This document shows, one piece after another, positions 9,164 to 17,861 of a stretch of 64,000 nt of DNA; within the stretch, counting starts at the first letter, position 1, and the number at the start of each line of letters is the position of its first letter. Source of the stretch: Euryarchaeota archaeon UBA552. GTDB lineage: Archaea > Thermoplasmatota > Poseidoniia > Poseidoniales > Thalassarchaeaceae. The translations under genes were made by a program, and so were the position numbers. The notes under the pieces are model-generated. The model did no database searches. It was given only the letters and a program-made list of their open reading frames with translations, and had not been told where the DNA came from. The stretch is taken from positions 7,541-71,540 of the forward strand of contig DAMH01000009.1 of NCBI GenBank assembly GCA_002499585.1, read 5' to 3'.

Positions 9164-10192
9164 ATGCGGATAGCGTGTATTGTGAATCCTCACGCCAGAG
9201 ACGGGAAATTAGGTAATAACTTCCCCAAAGTCGAGGCCGAATTAAGGAAAGCAGAAATAGAATTTGATGTGTTTATGACGGAAGGATGCGGCCACGCAAT
9301 CGAGATTTCGTCAAACCTCAGAGAAACCGATCATGATTTGGTGGTCGCAGTTGGAGGTGACGGGACGGTTCATGAGGTAGCTAACGGTCTCAGGAAATCA
9401 AAACAATTGATGGGCATAATACCAATGGGAAATGGAGATGATTTCGCCAGATCTGTAGGAATACCAATCAATGATCTTGGGGGGGCTGTTTCAATTCTCA
9501 GAGAAGGCACAGACTATTTGGTCGGAGGAATACGGGTAGAGGGTCTTAGAGCTCCGGACCACCCAGGAATCAGCTCTCCGAAGCACTACGAAGTGACCGG
9601 AGAGCCCAATAAAACGGGAAACCTGGTCAGATGGGCTTTTTTGGAGTGTGATGGAGGAGTTACGTCCTCAATAAACAGAATGAAGGACGAGGGCTTCTTC
9701 TCTTGGATTAGCGGCCAGAAGAAATACACCTTCCTAGCTATCAAAGCCATCCTAGGATGGAAAAGTCAAATGGCGTGGATAAGCGTAAATGACAGCCCAG
9801 GAATAACAGTAGATTTGACAGGATTGTTCGCCATGATGCAAGCAGAGACCTTCGGCGGTGGCTACAGGATCGCACCAGGTGCGCATCCATTCGGTGAGAA
9901 TGCCAAGATTGTCCTTGGCTTCGGGTTATCAAAAGGTCAGATGCTAAGAGTCATGGGCCCAGTGCAAAAAGGAAAGCACATAGGTAAGTGGGGGAAAATA
10001 ACGATGCAGTCTTGCACATCTTTTGAAATCAGGGCCCTTGATGAGAACGGGAAACCAACGGATCAACATGGCCACGACCCGCCTTTATTCATAAGTCTAG
10101 ATGGAGAGATATCAATGACCACTCCGGTCAGGTTCGAATTCCATAAAAATCAACTCAACGTCCGCGGAGGGCACAGTCCACCGAATGTTTAG
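9164..10192 (+). CDS. Diacylglycerol/lipid kinase family protein
   Basis: Probable lipid kinase of the DAGK catalytic family (YegS/BmrU type). The N-terminal IVNPHARDGK (residues 5-14) and nucleotide-binding VGGDGTVHEVANGL (about 63-76) followed by IPMGNGDDFARSVGIP are diagnostic. The 342-residue length is a little longer than YegS (about 300). The substrate cannot be read; archaeal members may act on archaeol or a lipid precursor. ATG 9164 is preferred over GTG 9152 because the family begins just before the RIACIVNP strand. The stop codon is immediately followed by the encoded CCA end of tRNA-Ser on the other strand. Confidence 0.88.
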   Translation: MRIACIVNPHARDGKLGNNFPKVEAELRKAEIEFDVFMTEGCGHAIEISSNLRETDHDLVVAVGGDGTVHEVANGLRKSKQLMGIIPMGNGDDFARSVGIPINDLGGAVSILREGTDYLVGGIRVEGLRAPDHPGISSPKHYEVTGEPNKTGNLVRWAFLECDGGVTSSINRMKDEGFFSWISGQKKYTFLAIKAILGWKSQMAWISVNDSPGITVDLTGLFAMMQAETFGGGYRIAPGAHPFGENAKIVLGFGLSKGQMLRVMGPVQKGKHIGKWGKITMQSCTSFEIRALDENGKPTDQHGHDPPLFISLDGEISMTTPVRFEFHKNQLNVRGGHSPPNV

Positions 10193-10278
10193 TGGCGCAG
10201 ACGGAGAGATTCGAACTCCCGAGTCCGAGGGACACCGGATTTCAAATCCGGCGCAATACCAGGCTATGCGACGTCTGC
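10193..10278 (-). tRNA. tRNA-Ser (anticodon TGA)
   Basis: On the minus strand GCAGACG pairs with CGTCTGC. The anticodon stem CCGGA/TCCGG encloses TTTGAAA (anticodon TGA), a long class II variable arm TGTCCCTCGGACTCGG follows, and the T arm is GGGAG-TTCGAAT-CTCTC. Discriminator G, with CCA encoded at 10195-10193. It lies downstream of the cox operon on the same strand. Confidence 0.94.
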
Positions 10279-10323
10279 AGCAATCGCTACGCAATCGATC
10301 AAGACGAATGAACCTTACAGGTA

Positions 10324-10689
10324 CTAGAGGCCCCATGTGCCTGGTCTGCACCATGCAGGCAATCCGGTGGCGGCATCTGGGTGGGTCAGTCCGATGAAAA
10401 GAATCATGATGAGGATGAAGAAGGCAGGAAATAGCGCTGTCATGGTTAGAATGCCTGAATCAGGGTCGCCGTAAAGGTGCATAAATATCGCAGCAATCAT
10501 GAAGAATTTTGGAATTGCGATGATTGTCAGGATCCATAGTGTAATACCGTCTTCTGTCATATTCAGCGCTTCTGCAGTTGCATTCATGTCCGCGCCGACT
10601 GCACCTACTTCAATCGCCGTCAGCAACATTAGGCCATAGAAATTCATCCAGTAGGGGTCTCTTCCAAGAATTTTGTAATGCGCCATCAT
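10324..10689 (-). CDS. Cytochrome c oxidase subunit IV-like membrane protein
   Basis: Small 121-residue protein with three predicted membrane spans: about 16-36, 51-73 and 82-104. HLYGDPDSG lies between spans two and three, which is typical of prokaryotic subunit IV (CtaF/CyoD-like). It follows cox3 by 7 bases in the order cox2-cox1-cox3-cox4. Subunit IV is non-catalytic and is thought to stabilise the complex. Identification combines topology, size and operon position; sequence identity in this family is low. Confidence 0.8.
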   Translation of the reverse strand: MMAHYKILGRDPYWMNFYGLMLLTAIEVGAVGADMNATAEALNMTEDGITLWILTIIAIPKFFMIAAIFMHLYGDPDSGILTMTALFPAFFILIMILFIGLTHPDAATGLPAWCRPGTWGL

Positions 10690-10696
10690 TTACACC

Positions 10697-11773
10697 TCAA
10701 TACAGATAGAAGAATGGGAATACAATGACCCATACCAGATCAACGAAATGCCAATAGAGCCCGAAATACTCAATGGAAACTGCATTACTCGGGCTGTATC
10801 CCCCTCGCCATGCTTTGAAAGTCATGTAAGTGAGGCCTAGTATACCACCGGCAACGTGGGCGCCATGGGTGCCAGTTGTTACATAAAATGTGGAAGCGGA
10901 AACCCTGATGTTTGCAGTCATGTGAGCTCCTGTAGCTTCATCCACGTAACTATGATGTTGATAATTATCAGCTCCGATGGTGTATCCTTCCTCTACCAGT
11001 GATTTTATGTCGTGCTCGTGTATGAACCCCAAATCTGGTATGTAAAAACCTACGAACCACTCGACCATTTTCAGTGTAAGGAACATTATCGCCAGAATCC
11101 AAGTTGTGGCTAAAAACATCGTAACCCTCTTCCTTCTAAACTCTTCATCAATATCCGTCTTCTTGGCGTATCGTAGGGCCTGAACTATCGTAAATGAGGA
11201 TATGATCAGTGCAAATGTGTTTACCGCACCGGGTGCTAGGTGCCACCAACTTGATGCGATGAGGTGGCTTGCTGGCTCAAAGCAGGTGACCGGTACAGCC
11301 TCTTGCCAGCCAGTTGGATTGGTAACAGGGTCAAACAACCCGTCAGCGAAGACATCGTCACATCTTCGGAGCCCAAGCCTGTATCTCATGTAGGTACTAA
11401 ACAGAGATGTGAATACCATCATCTCCGACATTAGAAACATGAACATCCCGACTTTCCTGATTTGTATATTCTTGAATGGGGAGCCGGTTGCAAGCGGTTC
11501 GTAGGTCCCATCGAATGAAAGGTCCTGACGCCAGAAGACAAACATCCCAACCATCGTTATTACCATGGCGATGAATAACCATACCAAACCCTCGCCAGTG
11601 TAGACGTGTTTTGATATCTCCAAGTCGTAATCGAACATACCAGCGAGTACGAACAGGAATAGCCCGATACCCACACTCATGACGATCGGAGCAAACGAAT
11701 TGTGTGGAGCACCGTGGCTCCAGTCATGAGGCCCCCAGGGACTCGGATGATGGTCATGGTGCTCATCACTCAA
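10697..11773 (-). CDS. coxC: Cytochrome c oxidase subunit III
   Basis: Seven membrane spans and family motifs are visible: FMFLMSEMMVFTSLF in span three, FYVTTGTHGAHVAGG in span six and FGLYWHFVDLVWVIVFPFFY at the end. At 358 residues it is longer than typical subunit III (about 200-290). The extra length is a hydrophilic His-rich N-terminus (DEHHDHHPS) and two soluble loops. The likely start is a TTG whose last bases overlap the cox1 stop (TTGA), implying translational coupling. Part of the inner-membrane proton-pumping oxidase. Confidence 0.94.
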   Translation of the reverse strand: MSDEHHDHHPSPWGPHDWSHGAPHNSFAPIVMSVGIGLFLFVLAGMFDYDLEISKHVYTGEGLVWLFIAMVITMVGMFVFWRQDLSFDGTYEPLATGSPFKNIQIRKVGMFMFLMSEMMVFTSLFSTYMRYRLGLRRCDDVFADGLFDPVTNPTGWQEAVPVTCFEPASHLIASSWWHLAPGAVNTFALIISSFTIVQALRYAKKTDIDEEFRRKRVTMFLATTWILAIMFLTLKMVEWFVGFYIPDLGFIHEHDIKSLVEEGYTIGADNYQHHSYVDEATGAHMTANIRVSASTFYVTTGTHGAHVAGGILGLTYMTFKAWRGGYSPSNAVSIEYFGLYWHFVDLVWVIVFPFFYLY

Positions 11774-14130
11774 TGGACCACCTCCTCATTACCGTCATCA
11801 GGGACCATGAGGCGACTAAACCATCTTGAGAACCACCCTGGCTCACTTGTGACATGTTCATTCGCATCTCTCAGGACCGGCAAATCGTACCAAACTCCAT
11901 CGACATAACGTCCAAATGATGGAGTTGGGGGCGGGGAGGAAGTCATCCACTCGAAGGACCAACCGCCCCATGGATCGGCGGGAGCTTTCGCCCCCCTGAG
12001 GTAGGATATCACCATGTTGGCTACCATGATGAAGTTTGAGAGGAAGAAGAGGAATGCTGAGACTGATATGAATAGATTCCAATCGGCCGCCTCGGGGGGG
12101 AGATTGGCAAAATCATCTGTGCTGATGAAGTAGGTATGATGCCTTCTGGCCATTCCCCATACTCCAAGTCTGTGCATTGGCCAAAAGACGCCGTTGTACG
12201 AAATGAATGCCGTGAGGAAATGGAGGGTTCCGAGACGTTCATCCATCATCCTGCCAGTCATCTTGGGATACCAGTAGTAAATCGCAGCGAAGAATCCGAA
12301 TACAGTGCCTCCTACCAAGACATAGTGGAAGTGGGCGACTACGAAGTAACTCTCATGCAGATGGGTATCCATGGCTATGGAGGGAAAGAACATCCCGGAT
12401 ATTCCACCTAGTGTGAACGTAACAAGGAATCCCAAGGCCCAAAGTGTGTGAGTCCTGTAGACCAATGATCCCCCGTGCATGGTTTTAAGCCAATTGAAAA
12501 TTTTGATCCCTGTCGGAACGGCGACTAACATGGTTGTTACCATCGTCACGAATCTCAAGACAGGAGACATGCCTGATGTGAACATGTGGTGACCGTAAAC
12601 GATGAAGGCAACTACTCCGATCCCAGCAAGCGCGAAAACCATGGACTTGTATCCGAAAATCGACCTTCTCGATGAGGTTGCCAAGACCTCTGATATGACT
12701 CCAAACGCTGGCACTATTACAACGTAGACCTCAGGATGACCGAAGTACCAGAACAAATGACTCCACAATAGAGGGTCGCCACCTGCTCCCACATCGTAGA
12801 ATGCAGTGCCTACAACCCTGTCCAGATACACCTGAATCAGTCCGACTCCGAATGCAGGTATCGATAGGAATAACATCAGGTTGGCAATTAGTATGGACCA
12901 AGTGAATAGCGGCATCTGCATCCAACCCATTCCTTCTGCCCTCATCACAGCAATCGTTGTGAGGAAGTTTATTCCAGTCAATGTTGATGAGGCTACAAGC
13001 ATTATTTGGCCTGCTGCCCAGAAGGTGTTACCGTCATGCCCATTCACCATGTCGACCACGTATGGGGCGTATCCAGTCCATCCTGTGTCGGCTCCTTGGC
13101 CGGAGAAGACGCCTGTGAAAATCAGTAAAGCCCCAACAGGCTGTAACCAGAACGACATAGCGTTCAATCTCGGCATTGCCAGGTCTGGAGCACCAATCTG
13201 AAGAGGGACCATCCAATTTGAGAATCCATTGATTAACGGCATAGCAGCTAGGAAGATCATTGTGGTTCCGTGCAAGGTAAAGAATTGATTGTATTGATCC
13301 TGGGTCAAGAAGTCATTACCCGGGGTTGCTAGTTGAACTCTGATGAATAGGGCCATTATTCCTCCTATTCCGAGGAAGAATAAACCAGCAAGGAAGTACA
13401 GTGTGCCAATCTTTTTGTGATCTGTAGTTGTTAGCCAATCAGTAATCCACGGTGAAAACGTTTCCCAACTGAAACCATCGGGGTCAGACCTATAGAATCC
13501 ATAAAGTACAGTTATGGCGATAAGAGCAAGTGCGATTATAATCAGAGTTGCGAGAACCACGAATGGTTCTGGGGCCTCAGGGATTATTTCTCCGACCAAT
13601 CCAAAGGATGACTGCAGAGTGTAATCTGCTCGATTCCACTGATCCAGCTGTCCCGTTTGTAGGCCGTCTCCGTTAACGGAGTTCACATGAAGAATAAAAT
13701 CGACTTCTTTGCCACTCACTGGGGCCGTCCAATCTACAACCCACGATTTGTAGTCGTTCCCGGCCTCGGTATGCACGACTTCGTTTACCGATCCAGCCCA
13801 CAGTGAGGTGAGCCCGTCTGTTGGTGTGAATGCCCCTTCTGAAGCCCAAAGGTTGAATCCGCCGAGATTAATATTCCCTATCTGCGATGGCCCTCCATCA
13901 AATGAAATGGTTAGTCTGTAGGTCTCTGAGGCGTTGTATTGTTCTGGAAAACCCTGAATATCTGCTGTAACAGTAGAATCAGCGTTTGAATTGTGGCAGT
14001 TACATCCTGCGGTCTGGATTGAAGACCCTCCGATTCCAGTAGGCAGCGACGATGCCAGAGGAGACAGAAGGAGTACTCCAACAACAATGGATATTGCTGC
14101 AAAAGCTCTGTTTAGACTGTTTTTCCTCAT
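11770..14130 (-). CDS. coxA: Heme-copper oxidase subunit I with N-terminal exported CxCH domain
   Basis: Catalytic subunit of an aa3-type (A family) oxidase reducing O2 to water. From about residue 230 it is a full twelve-span subunit I. GHPEVY at 464-469 has the D-channel Glu467 and cross-linked Tyr469, YGHHMF carries copper-B histidines, TGIKIFNW holds the K-channel Lys, and VAHFHYVLVGG carries the heme ligands. The first 210 residues are extra: a signal peptide (about 1-29), then a beta-rich domain with C43-N-C45-H46 resembling the choice-of-anchor V/Reeler-like family (WTAPVSGKEV, VNSVNGDG), then a span near 187-211. At 786 residues it far exceeds the usual 530-560. Confidence 0.93.
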   Translation of the reverse strand: MRKNSLNRAFAAISIVVGVLLLSPLASSLPTGIGGSSIQTAGCNCHNSNADSTVTADIQGFPEQYNASETYRLTISFDGGPSQIGNINLGGFNLWASEGAFTPTDGLTSLWAGSVNEVVHTEAGNDYKSWVVDWTAPVSGKEVDFILHVNSVNGDGLQTGQLDQWNRADYTLQSSFGLVGEIIPEAPEPFVVLATLIIIALALIAITVLYGFYRSDPDGFSWETFSPWITDWLTTTDHKKIGTLYFLAGLFFLGIGGIMALFIRVQLATPGNDFLTQDQYNQFFTLHGTTMIFLAAMPLINGFSNWMVPLQIGAPDLAMPRLNAMSFWLQPVGALLIFTGVFSGQGADTGWTGYAPYVVDMVNGHDGNTFWAAGQIMLVASSTLTGINFLTTIAVMRAEGMGWMQMPLFTWSILIANLMLFLSIPAFGVGLIQVYLDRVVGTAFYDVGAGGDPLLWSHLFWYFGHPEVYVVIVPAFGVISEVLATSSRRSIFGYKSMVFALAGIGVVAFIVYGHHMFTSGMSPVLRFVTMVTTMLVAVPTGIKIFNWLKTMHGGSLVYRTHTLWALGFLVTFTLGGISGMFFPSIAMDTHLHESYFVVAHFHYVLVGGTVFGFFAAIYYWYPKMTGRMMDERLGTLHFLTAFISYNGVFWPMHRLGVWGMARRHHTYFISTDDFANLPPEAADWNLFISVSAFLFFLSNFIMVANMVISYLRGAKAPADPWGGWSFEWMTSSPPPTPSFGRYVDGVWYDLPVLRDANEHVTSEPGWFSRWFSRLMVPDDGNEEVVH

Positions 14131-14140
14131 GGCCCCACCT

Positions 14141-15016
14141 TCAGCTGCGTACGTTGATTAGAGCTACCATGTAAGCATGGTTATCCCCGCAATACTCCGT
14201 GCAAAGTAACAGGAAATCTTCGACATTATCTGCAGGAAGCCACACAGATGTTAAACCCAGCTCCTCAATTGGGGCTGATAGTCCGAACTCTCCTTCGTCT
14301 GTTAGAATTAGGTTGTCACTGAGACCGTCACCATTGTTGTCCCTTGCTCCCGGTGAATACAACACGTCTTCTTTGACCCCCCAAGACACAAACCATGGTG
14401 CGTGTGTGACATCTGCAGACCCCATTACTGCAAGGTATACTTCTCCTTGTTTCAGAGAAAGGCTGGCGGCAGGGGTCCCTTCCACTATGGAGGTGCCGAC
14501 CTCGCACAGATCTGGTACAGACAGGCCTAAGCAATCAAAATTCCAACCCCACTGATACGCTTCGATGTATACCACATGGTAACAATCAGCTGTATACCTC
14601 CCATCCTCAGCAGACCAAGTAAGATTCGAGTATTGGCCATCTTCGCACTCGTCTCCGTACCCTCCTGCTTGAGTAGAATCCCACACTGCGTCGAGGGGCC
14701 CCCATGAAATCAACGCTAGATAGAGAATAAGCAGAAATGGAGCAACAGTCCATGTCACTTCGAGTTTGAAATTATCGTACTCTTTGGGAAATACCCCCAC
14801 TTCAATCTCGTCCTTGTTGTCCCATTCCCCGTCCTCTTCGCTCCTGTACCACAGGGAGTGGTGATAGAGCCATATGAAGGTAAATCCACCGACCAAGAAA
14901 GACCATAGTATGTATTCGTTCCAAAGGTTATCGAACAACGGGGTTATGCCTGCCATCCGATCCCCGACCTTGGGAGTAAACGCACCCTCATAAGGGTAAG
15001 GACCCGGCGCTCCCAA
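14141..15016 (-). CDS. coxB: Cytochrome c oxidase subunit II with CuA centre
   Basis: Accepts electrons from a soluble or membrane donor through the binuclear CuA site. Ligands C272, C276, H280 and M283 are seen in CTEYCGDNHAYM, with the distal His in DVTHAPWFVSWG and the aromatic electron-entry patch YQWGWNF. Two membrane spans (about 37-58 and 92-114) precede the cupredoxin domain, which contains an acidic insertion. No CxxCH is present, so it is not a caa3 subunit. The reading frame opens with TTG at 15016; ATG at residue 21 is possible. First gene of the oxidase operon. Confidence 0.93.
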   Translation of the reverse strand: MGAPGPYPYEGAFTPKVGDRMAGITPLFDNLWNEYILWSFLVGGFTFIWLYHHSLWYRSEEDGEWDNKDEIEVGVFPKEYDNFKLEVTWTVAPFLLILYLALISWGPLDAVWDSTQAGGYGDECEDGQYSNLTWSAEDGRYTADCYHVVYIEAYQWGWNFDCLGLSVPDLCEVGTSIVEGTPAASLSLKQGEVYLAVMGSADVTHAPWFVSWGVKEDVLYSPGARDNNGDGLSDNLILTDEGEFGLSAPIEELGLTSVWLPADNVEDFLLLCTEYCGDNHAYMVALINVRS

Positions 15017-15120
15017 GACTTCGTGTCACTGCGACAGGTTAGCCAGCAGATGGTCCTGTTAGCAACAATAAAAATCGTGGTGGTTCTGTTAAGTTTCCCA
15101 GCCATGGTGGGGGACTCGCA

Positions 15121-15636
15121 GTGGATCATTTGGATAACCATGGATTCGACCAAAATAAAACGGTCAATATCAGGCCAGATAGTATTGATAGATATACAAA
15201 AGTCTCCAAACATATTGCCGAAGCTATACTAAGAAACAGACCCATTCATGACGAAGGGGCAAATTGCCCCATCTTGGTGGAGGGTAGAAGGGATGTTTCC
15301 GCACTCAGAGAATTTGGTTTCACTGGAACAATAGAAATACTAAATCGGGGATGGGACCAATCCCGAATAATAGCGTATCTGTACGACAGATACGGTTGCA
15401 GAAATTCAGTTGATAATGGTCCTTCTGTAATCCTCCTTATGGACTGGGACAGAACGGGAGGAAGACTTCAATCAACGTTCAGAAAAAGGCTGCAGTCTCT
15501 GGACATGAAGATAGACGAAACTCTTTGGAGGAGTCTGATGATGAACATGAAACCTGAGGGGAGGACTGTGGAGTCGTTGCAATCTTATGCTGGCACCCTC
15601 AACTCACTGATAGAAGAATACTTATCCTCTGGTTGA
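15121..15636 (+). CDS. Small Toprim-domain protein
   Basis: The 171 residues contain a Toprim nucleotidyl-transfer fold: acidic E54 in ILVEGRRD and the DxD pair D108/D110 in LLMDWDRTG, with alternating hydrophobic strands. Archaea encode stand-alone Toprim proteins of this size (UPF0292/COG1658-like, related to primase and RNase M5), of uncertain function. No other catalytic domain is present. GTG 15121 is the likely start; ATG 15139 is possible. It is divergent from cox2 and converges on the Lrp gene. Confidence 0.78.
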   Translation: MDHLDNHGFDQNKTVNIRPDSIDRYTKVSKHIAEAILRNRPIHDEGANCPILVEGRRDVSALREFGFTGTIEILNRGWDQSRIIAYLYDRYGCRNSVDNGPSVILLMDWDRTGGRLQSTFRKRLQSLDMKIDETLWRSLMMNMKPEGRTVESLQSYAGTLNSLIEEYLSSG

Positions 15637-15653
15637 CGGAAGTCTGAAGATAT

Positions 15654-16100
15654 TCAAGGGACCGATGTGGGTTGTTCCTTGACTGTATTGAGGACAAAAT
15701 GTGTGACAGTTCTAGTTATGCCATTCATTGATAATACTGTTTTGGAGAGGTCGTCTAAGTCTACCCTATCCCTGGCTCTAGCTACGATCATCGAATCGAA
15801 TTCCCCGGTCACGTCGTACACACCCAGAACCCGAGGGTCTTCGGCAATCGTTCGTTGTAACTCAAGCAGCCTCCCCTTTTCTATCCTAAGGCCGACAACT
15901 ACTGTGAGACCCCAGCCGACTTTCTCTGGATCGATTTGAATTTTGTATCCCTTGATGACCCCCGACGATTCCATTTTCTTCAATCGGTTGCTGACTGTGC
16001 CCAGAGACACACCGATTTCACTAGCTATCGACCTCAACGACATTCGAGCATCCGCCTCTAAACATCTGATAATCGACCTATCAGTGTCATCTATCGCCAT
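15654..16100 (-). CDS. Lrp/AsnC-family transcriptional regulator
   Basis: Archaeal feast/famine regulator of 148 residues. The N-terminal winged helix-turn-helix (about 6-55) reads DRSIIRCLEADARMSLRSIA then GVSLGTVSNRLKKMESSGVI. The C-terminal RAM effector domain (about 65-140) includes GLRIEKGRLLELQ and VYDVTGEFDSMIVARARD. It starts 30 bases downstream of the NSUN gene on the same strand, so the pair is probably cotranscribed. Effector and targets are unknown. Confidence 0.93.
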   Translation of the reverse strand: MAIDDTDRSIIRCLEADARMSLRSIASEIGVSLGTVSNRLKKMESSGVIKGYKIQIDPEKVGWGLTVVVGLRIEKGRLLELQRTIAEDPRVLGVYDVTGEFDSMIVARARDRVDLDDLSKTVLSMNGITRTVTHFVLNTVKEQPTSVP

Positions 16101-16130
16101 GATTGATCTACTTGCGCCAGCAAAATGAAA

Positions 16131-17771
16131 CTATTCATCAATTCTGTCCTCGGGGGTGTCATCCCCAATAAGTTTCAACCTACTCGTGCGCTCATGCGTT
16201 GATGCCATTGCTGTGATTTTGGAGCCCAACCACACCGGTAGTGGATCCCGGTCCCATCGATCAGAAACCAGCCACCCCCCACTACCAAAACTATCTCCGT
16301 TCAACAAACTGCTCCTATCGAGGGCCCCTCCTTCAAGTAGCATAATCAAGTCCTCACGATCAATCACCAGGATCTTGTTCGTTGCAAACTCTCTGGAAAA
16401 ATGAACTCCCTTTTCAACAACCCTCAGTATATCTGGAGGCCTTGATTCAACTATTTCGCACCCGACTTGTATTACTTTTAATGGACGCCACCTATCGCCT
16501 GATATCTTAGCATTCCCATTGGATACTACTGTCTCACTCTTCCAAACATCAAGCATTTTTGATGTGCCTAAAAATATCTTTCTCCCCCGCTCCCACAGAT
16601 TAACGATCGATCCCCTAAACTCATGCTTGAATTTCTCACCAGCTTCCAAGGAGATTGGCTGACTCGCCTCCCTTCGATCCTCTGGTATTTTGATTGGCAT
16701 GTCACCTTTTTCAATGACGGTCGGGGAATCCTCCCTCTTCCTGATTGAGGCCACGAAAAAGCCTCCAGCATTCATTTTGTGTCCTAGTATTCTTTTGGTA
16801 TTTGATAGCATTTTGTAATCAAACCCTACCAAGTTTGAACATCGATCTCCAACTTCCAGAGGATTTAGCTCATCATCCAACGAGATCCACGAGTTAAGCC
16901 CATCCTCCATCTCAACTCCATTCAGCCGACCGTCGATGTTTTCCAATACGACGTCTGCCCTATTTCCCAATACAGCAGAAACAACGCCCTCATTCTCAAT
17001 GGGATCTATTGAACAGGTTGAGTATACAACCCTCCCTCCTGGCCTGGCCAAATCAATCGCCTTGTTCAATAATCCTACTTGCATTCCCTGAAGGCCCAAC
17101 CCCCCGCTCGGCTTCCACTGCCTCCAGACTTCCGGGTTTTTCCTCGTAGTGCCAGATCCGGTGCACGGTACATCCACTAAAATTGCGTCATATCCTTGGT
17201 TTCCTGCCAATGCAGGGAGGTGCCTTCCATCATGATTCACAACAATCGAGCTTCTGGATCTGTGACGTTGTAGGTTTGAAATTAATAGATTGCAACGTTT
17301 TCTAGACCTTTCATTGGCAACAACTAGCCCTTCACCATTAAGGAATTCAGCGATCTGGGTAGTTTTAGAACCCGGGCTGGAGCACATGTCTAGAATTACT
17401 TCTCCCGGCTCTGGTCGAAGTACAATGACCGGTATCATTGACACTGCTTCTTGACGAGTCAAACGCCCTGTTTCATGCAGGGAAATCAATGTCTGTCGAA
17501 CATTATCAGGTGCACTACCTCTGGCAAAAGGGAGAGTCCAACATGATCCTGGACCTGGATACCATTCCGAGCATTTTGCGTCGAGTGAAGCAATCCAAGC
17601 CTCTACATCGGCCGCATCGGCCCTCAGCGGATTCACTCTGACAGTTTCAGGCAACTTCTCAAACGCATTGTTGAACCAGTCATCTGAGTCAGCCATCCAG
17701 TTTGATGCCGCGATCCTCAGAAGACTGTTGTCGGCAGACTCTCTCCAATCTACCTCATGTTCAGCGCCCAA
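16131..17771 (-). CDS. NSUN/NOL1-family RNA cytosine-C5 methyltransferase
   Basis: SAM-dependent RNA m5C methyltransferase. The SAM loop ILDMCSSPGSKTTQIAE is at residues 126-142, catalytic C253 in YSTCSIDP and the release cysteine C203 in VDVPCTGSG, the two-Cys arrangement of the NSUN family. An RNA-binding N-terminal part is present. A long C-terminal extension (about 350-546), with strands around LGTSKMLDVW and a region that may be PUA-like, resembles the longer Trm4/NSUN2 class rather than bacterial RsmB. The target (tRNA or rRNA) is not decidable from sequence. ATG start at 17771. Confidence 0.9.
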   Translation of the reverse strand: MGAEHEVDWRESADNSLLRIAASNWMADSDDWFNNAFEKLPETVRVNPLRADAADVEAWIASLDAKCSEWYPGPGSCWTLPFARGSAPDNVRQTLISLHETGRLTRQEAVSMIPVIVLRPEPGEVILDMCSSPGSKTTQIAEFLNGEGLVVANERSRKRCNLLISNLQRHRSRSSIVVNHDGRHLPALAGNQGYDAILVDVPCTGSGTTRKNPEVWRQWKPSGGLGLQGMQVGLLNKAIDLARPGGRVVYSTCSIDPIENEGVVSAVLGNRADVVLENIDGRLNGVEMEDGLNSWISLDDELNPLEVGDRCSNLVGFDYKMLSNTKRILGHKMNAGGFFVASIRKREDSPTVIEKGDMPIKIPEDRREASQPISLEAGEKFKHEFRGSIVNLWERGRKIFLGTSKMLDVWKSETVVSNGNAKISGDRWRPLKVIQVGCEIVESRPPDILRVVEKGVHFSREFATNKILVIDREDLIMLLEGGALDRSSLLNGDSFGSGGWLVSDRWDRDPLPVWLGSKITAMASTHERTSRLKLIGDDTPEDRIDE

Positions 17772-17802
17772 GGTTCAGCCTCATCAAAACCAAGAGGTGA
17801 AG

Positions 17803-17814
17803 AGTATCAATACT
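17803..17814. promoter_or_regulatory. Short palindrome AGTAT-CA-ATACT upstream of the NSUN-Lrp pair
   Basis: A perfect 5-base inverted repeat with a 2-base spacer, 32-43 bases upstream of the NSUN ATG, where a TATA/BRE region would lie. It could be an operator, possibly for the Lrp protein encoded downstream, but this is inference. Such short palindromes also arise by chance. Confidence 0.3.
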
Positions 17815-17861
17815 GCTGCAAAATCAGGATACTAGCCTCGATATCCGGTAAACCGTTAAGA

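Noticed and set aside
15040..15110. Possible TATA box for the cox operon (TTTTTATTG on the minus strand)
   Set aside because: Poor match and uncertain cox2 start make the spacing uninterpretable.
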